Assembly: GCA_963825505.1 (NCBI GenBank)
Contig: CAWGTL010000008.1
Location: forward strand, 256,015-320,014
Direction of reading: 5' to 3'
DNA: 64,000 nt
From: JBBQSN01 sp963825505
Lineage (GTDB): Bacteria; Actinomycetota; Actinomycetes; Actinomycetales; CAWJMD01
Shown: one piece after another, positions 58,819 to 64,000 of the stretch
Position numbering within the stretch: position 1 is the stretch's first letter
Layout of the letters: the number at the start of each line of letters is the position of its first letter
The notes under the pieces: model-generated
Seen by the model: only the letters and a program-made list of their open reading frames with translations
Databases searched by the model: none
Told to the model about the DNA's origin: nothing
Made by a program: the position numbers and the translations under genes

Positions 58819-59595
58819 TCATCGCAGCACCACCACGACCTGGGTCAGCAGCGGTGCCACCAGCAGGGCAGGCAGCAGGTCGCCCACCGGGATCTCGCGC
58901 ACGCGCAGCAGCCGGAACCCGACGCCGACCAGGAGCAGCCCGCCGGTGGCGGTGAGCGCGGCGATGTGGGCGTCCGGCAGCAGCGTGCCCACGAGCACGG
59001 CGACGACCGTGAGCAGTCCCTGCACCACGGCCACCGACAGCGCCGACATCAGCACGCCGAGCCCGAACGACGACGCGAAGGCGATCGCCGCGAAGCCGTC
59101 GAGAGTGGACTTCAGCACGAGCTGGTCGATCCCGCGGCCGAGGCCGTCGGACAGCGTCCCGAGGATCGTCAGCGGCCCGACGCAGAAGACGAGCGAGGCG
59201 GTCAGCCAGCCCTCGACGAACCGCTCGCGGGCGGCGTGGTCGGTGCCGGCCTCCTGACCGCCGGAGCGACGCGCCACCAGGTCCTGGATCCGGCCGGCCA
59301 GACCCTCGAGCCGCTGCTCGATGCGCAGCAGCGAGCCGCCGATGCCGCCGACGAGGAGGGCGCCGAGCACGACCAGCACCGGGACGCCGGTTCCGACGGC
59401 GTCGCGGAAGGCGCCGTCCGTCACCGACACGGCCGACAGGCCGGCGACCAGGAGCGTCACGAGCCCGAGCGCGTCGGTGACCACCGCGCGGGTGCGCTCG
59501 GGCAGCCGGTGCCCCACCGCCATCCCGAGCAGCGCGCCCACCAGCACCGTGGCCACGTTGATGACGGTGCCGAGCCCGACGAAGCCGCCGGTCAT
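58819..59595 (-). CDS. DUF554 family membrane protein
   Basis: 258 residues with about seven hydrophobic helices. The DUF554 signature runs through GLGTVINVATVLVGALLGMAVGH, VGGIGGSLLRIEQRLEG, FCVGPLTILGTLSDG and KSTLDGFAAIAFASSFG. The start ATG 59595 overlaps the end of the broken kinase gene by four bases, as in an operon. Function of the family is not established; transport is suspected. Confidence 0.85.
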   Translation of the reverse strand: MTGGFVGLGTVINVATVLVGALLGMAVGHRLPERTRAVVTDALGLVTLLVAGLSAVSVTDGAFRDAVGTGVPVLVVLGALLVGGIGGSLLRIEQRLEGLAGRIQDLVARRSGGQEAGTDHAARERFVEGWLTASLVFCVGPLTILGTLSDGLGRGIDQLVLKSTLDGFAAIAFASSFGLGVLMSALSVAVVQGLLTVVAVLVGTLLPDAHIAALTATGGLLLVGVGFRLLRVREIPVGDLLPALLVAPLLTQVVVVLR

Positions 59596-60111
59596 GTCGC
59601 GACCACCACGTCGGCCGCGGCGGCGGGGGAGTCCGAGGCGAGGTAGGCGTCCTCCTGGCGGGCCCAGCGGTCCCACTCGCGGGCGAACGCCTCGCCGTCG
59701 CGGTCGATGGCCCGCCGGTAGCGCACGGTGTCGTCGGCCTCGAGCCAGAGCGCGCAGGCCAGGTGCGGACGGCACGCGGCCGCGGTGGCACCCACGCCCT
59801 CGACGACGACGGCAGGCGCCCACGGCACCTCGGCCCAGTCGCCGGGCGCACCGGCGTCCCAGTCCCAGCGCCGCCAGCGCGCGTCCTGGCCCATGCGCCA
59901 GCGGCCGGAGCACGCCCTCGACCAGCGCCGGGACCGCGGCCGCGAGGCCGTCCCAGCCGGGGTAGACGTCGTCGAGGTGCACGACCGGGACCGGGACGTC
60001 GGGCGTCGACAACGACGTGGCGAGCTGGTCGGCCAGGCTGGTCTTGCCCGTGCCGGAGCGGCCGTCGACCCCGATGAGGTACGACCGGCCGCGGTCCTCG
60101 GCGGCAGCTCA
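59592..60111 (-). pseudogene. Frameshifted uridine-kinase-like P-loop kinase
   Basis: The product is readable in two frames. From about 60108 one frame gives RSYLIGVDGRSGTGKTSLAD (Walker A), VVHLDDVYPGWDGLAAAV and EGVLRPLA. At 59893-59895 the frame must shift by one base to continue MGQDARWRRWDWDAG, VVVEGVGA and WARQEDAYLASD to the stop at 59592. The joined sequence matches small actinobacterial uridine/nucleoside kinases of about 170 residues. The first frame also lacks a start codon between a TGA at 60111 and the P-loop, which suggests a second lesion near a GTG at 60112. Either the gene is dead or the assembly has errors here. It lies just after rnhA and overlaps DUF554. Confidence 0.7.
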
Positions 60112-60119
60112 CCGGCCGC

Positions 60120-60716
60120 TCACCTGGCGCGGCTGGCGGCGACGGCCAGCTGGTCGACCAGGTCGTTCATCGCGTCGCCGGAGTGGCCCTTGACCCAGCG
60201 GAAGGTGACGTCGCCCCGCTCGCGGACGAGGTCGACCAGCGGCTCCCACAGCTCGCGGTTGGCCACCGGCTTCTTCGCGCTCGTGGTCCAGCCGCGGGCG
60301 ATCCAGCCCTTCCACCAGCCGTCGCGGAAGCAGTTGACGACGTAGGTGGAGTCGCTGACCACCACCAGGGGGCCCTCCAGCGCGCGCACCGCCTCCAGCG
60401 CGGCCTGGATCTCCATCCGCTGGTTCGTGGTGCGGTCGGCCCCGCCGGACCCCTGCCGGCCGTCCTTCGTGGCCCAGGCCCAGCCGCCGGGTCCGGGGTT
60501 GCCGGAGCACGCGCCGTCGGTCCAGACCTCGAGCCCGGCCGCGGGCTCGTCGAGCGTCGCCTGGCCGGCCGCGCCGAGGTCGAGGGACCCCTGCGGGCAC
60601 GTGACGTGCGCCCAGCGCCTGGGTGCCGCGCTCCCGGTGTCGGTGATCTGCTCGCCGACCTCGATGGCGGAGCGGCAGCGCCCGCACGTGCTCGGGTACT
60701 TGGCGGCGAACGGCAT
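60120..60716 (-). CDS. rnhA: Ribonuclease HI with N-terminal zinc-ribbon-like segment
   Basis: 198 residues. It cuts the RNA strand of RNA-DNA hybrids. The RNase H domain begins near 60: WTDGACSGNPGPGGW (first Asp), NQRMEIQAAL (Glu), VVSDSTYVVNC (Asp) and KGHSGDAMNDLVDQLA (His and last Asp), so all catalytic residues are kept. The first 50 residues hold CGRC and a later WAHVTC, which may bind zinc (C-x2-C ... H-x2-C). Standard E. coli RNase HI lacks this part. The start is ATG 60716. It is divergent from arcC across a region with a large nested inverted repeat. Confidence 0.93.
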   Translation of the reverse strand: MPFAAKYPSTCGRCRSAIEVGEQITDTGSAAPRRWAHVTCPQGSLDLGAAGQATLDEPAAGLEVWTDGACSGNPGPGGWAWATKDGRQGSGGADRTTNQRMEIQAALEAVRALEGPLVVVSDSTYVVNCFRDGWWKGWIARGWTTSAKKPVANRELWEPLVDLVRERGDVTFRWVKGHSGDAMNDLVDQLAVAASRAR

Positions 60717-60745
60717 GGGAGCAGCCTAGGGACCGCCGACCCTGC

Positions 60746-60818
60746 GCACGGATGCGGGCACTGCGGCCCCCCTGGGCGCCGTCGGAGGGCGTGACGGCGA
60801 AGTTGCCCGCATCCGTGC
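60746..60818. repeat. Nested inverted repeat between rnhA and arcC
   Basis: Outer arms GCACGGATGCGGGCA (60746-60760) and TGCCCGCATCCGTGC (60804-60818) are perfectly complementary over 15 bp. Inside, CGCCGTC (60777-60783) pairs with GACGGCG (60793-60799). It fills most of the 161-nt intergenic space and covers AAGTTGCC (60800-60807), a half-site like the candidate PucR operator. Confidence 0.75.
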
Positions 60819-60865
60819 CGAGCGGTCGGCAGAACTGCACAGCCCGCCGGCGCGGCGCGGTTGGG

Positions 60866-60871
60866 TAGGTT
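60866..60871 (+). promoter_or_regulatory. -10 element for leaderless arcC
   Basis: TAGGTT lies six bases before the GTG at 60878, which would place the transcription start at the start codon. Confidence 0.5.
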
Positions 60872-60877
60872 CGCCGC

Positions 60878-61813
60878 GTGCGAGTGCTGGTGGCCCTGGG
60901 AGGCAACGCGATGACCGGGCCGGACGGCTCGGCGACGCCGGGTGCCCAGATCGCCGCCGTCACCGCCGCCTCGGGCGAGATCGCCCGGCTGGTGGCGGCC
61001 GGGCACGAGGTGGTGGTCACCCACGGCAACGGCCCGCAGGTGGGCAACCTGCTGGTGAAGAACGAGCTGGCCGCCGCGGTCGTCCCGCCGGTGCCGCTGG
61101 ACTGGTGCGGCGCGCAGACGCAGGGGACGCTCGGCTTCATCCTGCTCGACGCCCTGGAGCCGGCCCTGGCCGCCGTCGGGTCGCAGGTGCGGCCGGCCGC
61201 GCTGGTGAGCCGAACTCTCGTCGCCCACGACGACCCCGGCTTCGCCCGGCCCACCAAGCCGATCGGCCGGCACCTGCCCGCCGAGGAGGCGCAGGTGCTG
61301 ATCGGCCACGGCGAGACCTGGGAGGACCGCGGCGAGAAGGGCTGGCGCCGCGTGGTGGCCAGCCCGCAGCCGATCGAGGTGCTCGAGGGCCCCGCGATCC
61401 GCGCGCTGCTGGACGCCGGGCTGATGGTGATCGCCGGGGGCGGTGGCGGCATCCCCGTCGTGCGCGACCCGGACGGCTCCCTGCGCGGAGTCGAGGCCGT
61501 GATCGACAAGGACCTGTCCGCCGTGGTGCTCGCTCGGGCGGTGTCGGCCGACGCGCTCGTGATCGCCACCGACGTCGACAACGCCGTCGTCGGCTTCGGC
61601 ACGCCGGACGCCCGCCCTCTCGGCGCCACGACCCCGTCCGAGCTGCGCGGTCTCGCCGAGCACTTCGCGTCCGGCTCGATGGGTCCGAAGGTCGACGCCG
61701 TCTGCCGGTTCGTGGAGGGTGGGGGGTCCCTCGCCGTCATCACCAGCCTCGCCCGCATCGACGACGCGCTGTCCGGAACCGCAGGCACCGTCGTCCGCCC
61801 CGATCGGTCCTGA
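60878..61813 (+). CDS. arcC: Carbamate kinase
   Basis: 311 residues, the standard length. It makes ATP from carbamoyl phosphate and ADP, releasing carbamate. Visible: VALGGNAM at the start, THGNGPQVGNLLVKNELA near 50, CGAQTQGTLGF near 80, RPTKPIGRH near 125, VVASPQPIEV near 160, VIAGGGGGIPVV near 185 and VIDKDLSAVVLA near 210. Start is GTG 60878, leaderless. It lies 52 nt upstream of barbiturase on the same strand with no terminator between. No arginine deiminase or ornithine carbamoyltransferase is near, so its carbamoyl phosphate probably comes from the FdrA-type transcarbamoylase encoded at 23.5-27.3 kb. Confidence 0.93.
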   Translation: MRVLVALGGNAMTGPDGSATPGAQIAAVTAASGEIARLVAAGHEVVVTHGNGPQVGNLLVKNELAAAVVPPVPLDWCGAQTQGTLGFILLDALEPALAAVGSQVRPAALVSRTLVAHDDPGFARPTKPIGRHLPAEEAQVLIGHGETWEDRGEKGWRRVVASPQPIEVLEGPAIRALLDAGLMVIAGGGGGIPVVRDPDGSLRGVEAVIDKDLSAVVLARAVSADALVIATDVDNAVVGFGTPDARPLGATTPSELRGLAEHFASGSMGPKVDAVCRFVEGGGSLAVITSLARIDDALSGTAGTVVRPDRS

Positions 61814-61865
61814 TCAGTCCCCGACCCCGCGATCCGTCACCGCCCCACCCGAAGGAGAACCAGCC

Positions 61866-63008
61866 GTGCCCGCAGCCATCGAGGTCCGCAAGGTGCCGAT
61901 CCTCAGCGTGTCCGACGCCTCCGGCCTGGCCGGTCTCATCGACGACGGCGTCATCGAGGCCGACCGCGTGGTCGCCGTCATCGGCAAGACCGAGGGCAAC
62001 GGCGGCGTCAACGACTACACCCGCATCATCGCCGACCGCGCCTTCCGGGAGGTGCTGGTGGAGAAGGGGTCTCGCTCGATCGAGGAGGTGCGGCAGATCC
62101 CGATCGTGTGGTCCGGCGGCACCGACGGCATCATCAGCCCGCACGCCACCGTCTTCGCCACGGTTCCCGACGACCAGGTCGTCGCCACCGACGAGCCCCG
62201 CCTGACGGTCGGCTTCGCGATGAGCGAGCAGCTGCTGCCCGAGGAGATCGGGCGGGTCACGATGGTCAGCAAGGTGGCCGAGGCGGTGAAGGTGGCGATG
62301 GAGCGCGCCGGCATCACCGACCCGGCCGACGTCCACTACGTGCAGACCAAGACGCCGCTGCTGACGATCCACACCATCCGCGACGCCAAGTCGCGCGGGA
62401 AGTCGGTCTGGACCGAGCACACCCACGAGTCGATGGACCTGTCGAACGGGTGCACCGCGCTCGGAATCGCGGTGGCGCTCGGCGAGATCGAGATGCCCAC
62501 CGACGCCGACGTCATGCACGACCGCTCGCTGTACTCGTCGGTGGCGTCCTGCTCGTCCGGCGTGGAGCTCGACCAGGCGCAGGTCGTCGTCGTGGGCAAC
62601 GCCCGCGGGGTCGGCGGGCGGTACCGGATCGGCCACTCGGTGATGAAGGACGCCCTCGACACCGACGGGCTGTGGGAGGCGATCGCGGACGCCGGGCTCG
62701 AGCTGCCGGACCGCCCGCACCGCGACGACCTCCAGGGCCGGCTGGTGAACCTGTTCCTCAAGTGCGAGGTGTCGCAGGACGGTCAGGTGCGCGGCCGGCG
62801 CAACGCGATGCTGGACGACTCCGACGTGCACTGGCACCGCCAGATCAAGTCGTGCGTCGGCGGCGTGACGGCGACCGTGACCGGGGACCCCGCCGTGTTC
62901 GTGTCGGTCTCGGCAGCCCACCAGGGCCCCGACGGCGGCGGCCCGGTGGCGGCGATCGTCGACCTGGGCGAGGGCGAGCCGACCGGCTACCGCGCGCCCA
63001 CCGCCTGA
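61866..63008 (+). CDS. bar: Barbiturase (ring-opening amidohydrolase)
   Basis: 380 residues of the small cyanuric-acid-hydrolase/barbiturase family, which opens barbiturate to ureidomalonate. The three repeated lobes each give a Lys and a Ser: VIGKTEGNGGVNDYTR and WSGGTDGIISPH in the first, VQTKTPLL and SVASCSSGVELDQAQ with VVGNARG in the second, HRQIKSCVGGV and FVSVSAAHQGPDGGGPVAA in the third. The N-terminal part, with NGGVNDYTRIIADRAFREVL, is closer to my recollection of the Rhodococcus barbiturase than to cyanuric acid hydrolases (AtzD), and no biuret or allophanate hydrolase is near. Start GTG 61866 has GAAGGAGA eight bases upstream. Cyanuric acid remains a possible alternative substrate. 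Confidence 0.8.
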   Translation: MPAAIEVRKVPILSVSDASGLAGLIDDGVIEADRVVAVIGKTEGNGGVNDYTRIIADRAFREVLVEKGSRSIEEVRQIPIVWSGGTDGIISPHATVFATVPDDQVVATDEPRLTVGFAMSEQLLPEEIGRVTMVSKVAEAVKVAMERAGITDPADVHYVQTKTPLLTIHTIRDAKSRGKSVWTEHTHESMDLSNGCTALGIAVALGEIEMPTDADVMHDRSLYSSVASCSSGVELDQAQVVVVGNARGVGGRYRIGHSVMKDALDTDGLWEAIADAGLELPDRPHRDDLQGRLVNLFLKCEVSQDGQVRGRRNAMLDDSDVHWHRQIKSCVGGVTATVTGDPAVFVSVSAAHQGPDGGGPVAAIVDLGEGEPTGYRAPTA

Positions 63009-63025
63009 CCGTCCGGCGGCGGGGT

Positions 63026-63031
63026 TACGGT
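63026..63031 (+). promoter_or_regulatory. -10 element for leaderless exonuclease gene
   Basis: TACGGT lies six bases before GTG 63038, the same spacing as at 22217, 36726 and 60878. Confidence 0.5.
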
Positions 63032-63037
63032 GCTGAC

Positions 63038-64000
63038 GTGACCCCGCTGCTGATGGCCGTCGACGGCAACAGCCTGCTGCACCGCGCGCACCACGCCCAC
63101 GCCCACAGCGGCCAGCGCGACCTGTCGGGCCGGCCCACGTGGGGCCTGCGCGGCATGGTGGCGCAGATCGGGTCCGCCGCGGCGCGGCTCACCCCGGACG
63201 CCGTGCTGGTGGCGTTCGACCACGGCGACCCCGTCCGCCGCACGCACTACCCGGAGTACAAGGCCGGCCGGGTCGAGAAGACCGCCGACCTGGCCGAGCA
63301 GATCGCCGCCGCGCCCGAGCTGCTCGAGGCGGCGGGGTTCGCCGTCGTGCGGCACGAGGGGTGGGAGGCCGACGACTGCCTGGCGTCCGCCACCTCACGG
63401 GCGAAGGAGCAGGGCTGGCGCTGCACGGTGGTCACCAGCGACCGCGACTCGTTCGCCCTGATCGACGACACCACCTCGGTGCTGCGCGTGATCACCGGCG
63501 GCATCGACGCCTCGCCCGTGCTCACCCCGGGCCGGATGCCGATGCTGTACGGCATCGAGGCGCACCAGTACGGCGACTACGCGGCGCTGCGCGGCGACTC
63601 CTCCGACAACCTGCCCGGCGCGATCGGCATCGGCGCCAAGACCGCGGCCAAGCTCCTCGGCGTGTTCTCGTGCGTCGACGACGTGTACCGCGCGATCGAC
63701 GAGGGGCGCGACGCCGAGGTGGTCGAGGCGGTCGGCCCGGCCGCCACCCGTCGGCTCGCCGACCCGGCGTCGCGCGCCAACGTCGACCGCAACCTGCGGC
63801 TGATGGCGCTGCGGTACGACCTCGCGCTGCCCTCGCACGACACCATGCGCGTCCCGATGGACCTGCTGCGGATCCAGTCCGCGCTGCGCGAGCGCGACAT
63901 CCACCTCGGTCCGTCGCTGTGGGCTCTCACCGGCTCCGCCCCGCCCGGTGCCGACCGCTGGGCGGCGCTGGCCGAGCAGGACGACGTCCGCGAGCTGCCC
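63038..64000 (+). CDS. 5'-3' exonuclease (flap nuclease) family protein, partial
   Basis: 321 codons are open to the right edge with no stop. The N-terminal PIN-like nuclease domain starts MAVDGNSLLHRAHHA. The acidic metal-site residues appear in VLVAFDHGDPVRRTHYPEYK, WEADDCLASA and VVTSDRDSFALID, and GDSSDNLPGAIGIGAKTAAKLL is the helix-hairpin-helix that holds DNA. These are the features of the 5' nuclease of DNA polymerase I and its free-standing relatives. Actinobacteria have both, and the C-terminus that would tell them apart is outside the window; VTPGRMPMLYGIEAHQYGD is typical of the free-standing type. Start GTG 63038 follows barbiturase by 29 nt and has its own -10 element. Confidence 0.85.
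   Translation, partial: MTPLLMAVDGNSLLHRAHHAHAHSGQRDLSGRPTWGLRGMVAQIGSAAARLTPDAVLVAFDHGDPVRRTHYPEYKAGRVEKTADLAEQIAAAPELLEAAGFAVVRHEGWEADDCLASATSRAKEQGWRCTVVTSDRDSFALIDDTTSVLRVITGGIDASPVLTPGRMPMLYGIEAHQYGDYAALRGDSSDNLPGAIGIGAKTAAKLLGVFSCVDDVYRAIDEGRDAEVVEAVGPAATRRLADPASRANVDRNLRLMALRYDLALPSHDTMRVPMDLLRIQSALRERDIHLGPSLWALTGSAPPGADRWAALAEQDDVRELP

Noticed and set aside
61866..63008. Cyanuric acid hydrolase of an s-triazine pathway
   Set aside because: No biuret or allophanate hydrolase is present, the neighbours fit pyrimidine catabolism, and the N-terminal sequence recalls barbiturase. Kept as an alternative, not the main call.
1..64000. Prophage, insertion sequences, CRISPR arrays, tRNA or rRNA genes
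   Set aside because: No integrase, transposase, regularly spaced repeats or RNA gene signatures were seen on reading both strands; a computed tRNA scan was not possible here.

Overview
The window is a 64 kb piece of a very GC-rich actinobacterial chromosome. The evidence is the codon usage, many GTG starts, several genes that look leaderless (a TAnnnT -10 hexamer 6-7 nt before the start codon), a four-part GlnR box in front of glnA, a PucR regulator, an RDD gene divergent from glnA, and Rv2632c-like (DUF1876) and universal-stress-protein genes. Genus and order cannot be fixed from this sequence. I saw no rRNA, tRNA, CRISPR array, phage or insertion sequence.

1-20.4 kb is a stress/redox island. 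It begins with the end of an ABC-2 permease and an alanine/glycine:cation symporter, followed by a decayed CydC-like ABC fragment. Next come a universal stress protein (USP), a sulfide operon (sqr-tusE-dsrE), a P-type cation ATPase, two DUF1876 paralogues, a flavodoxin, a membrane alpha/beta hydrolase, a CBS-CBS-BON protein, a zinc alcohol dehydrogenase, more USPs, pyruvate phosphate dikinase and a membrane protein fused to an F420-nitroreductase-like domain. Seven intergenic sequences resemble the DosR dormancy box (GGGAC-N4-GTCCC). Three of them lie exactly 85 nt before a start codon. No DosR/DosS gene is in the window.

20.5-23.4 kb holds glnA with its GlnR box, the RDD protein and an azoreductase. 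23.5-36.2 kb is a catabolic island. A DUF2877-fdrA-DUF1116 operon diverges from pucR, which is followed by a uracil-type NCS2 permease, a three-subunit molybdenum hydroxylase, a CoxG-like protein and a nitrilase-family amidase. Barbiturase and carbamate kinase, the two steps this set lacks, sit together at 60.9-63.0 kb. I infer a split oxidative pyrimidine route: uracil to barbiturate to ureidomalonate, then phosphorolysis by the FdrA-type transcarbamoylase to carbamoyl phosphate (ATP through carbamate kinase) and malonamate, which the amidase would hydrolyse to malonate. This is the main candidate for a little-described system.

36.7-40.2 kb encodes a MoxR/chelatase-like ATPase and VWA pair. 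40.25-49.65 kb is a polyol operon under a LacI regulator with two palindromic operators: binding protein, two permeases, MDR and SDR dehydrogenases, a mannitol-dehydrogenase-family enzyme and xylulokinase. It fits a pentitol such as D-arabitol or xylitol. 49.7-51.2 kb has an ECF sigma factor and its membrane partner. 51.3-56.5 kb is a hydantoinase A/B plus CaiB CoA-transferase operon. 56.6-60.7 kb is a minus-strand block: hypothetical membrane protein, MFS transporter, DUF554, a frameshifted P-loop kinase and RNase HI. The window ends inside a 5'-3' exonuclease-family gene.
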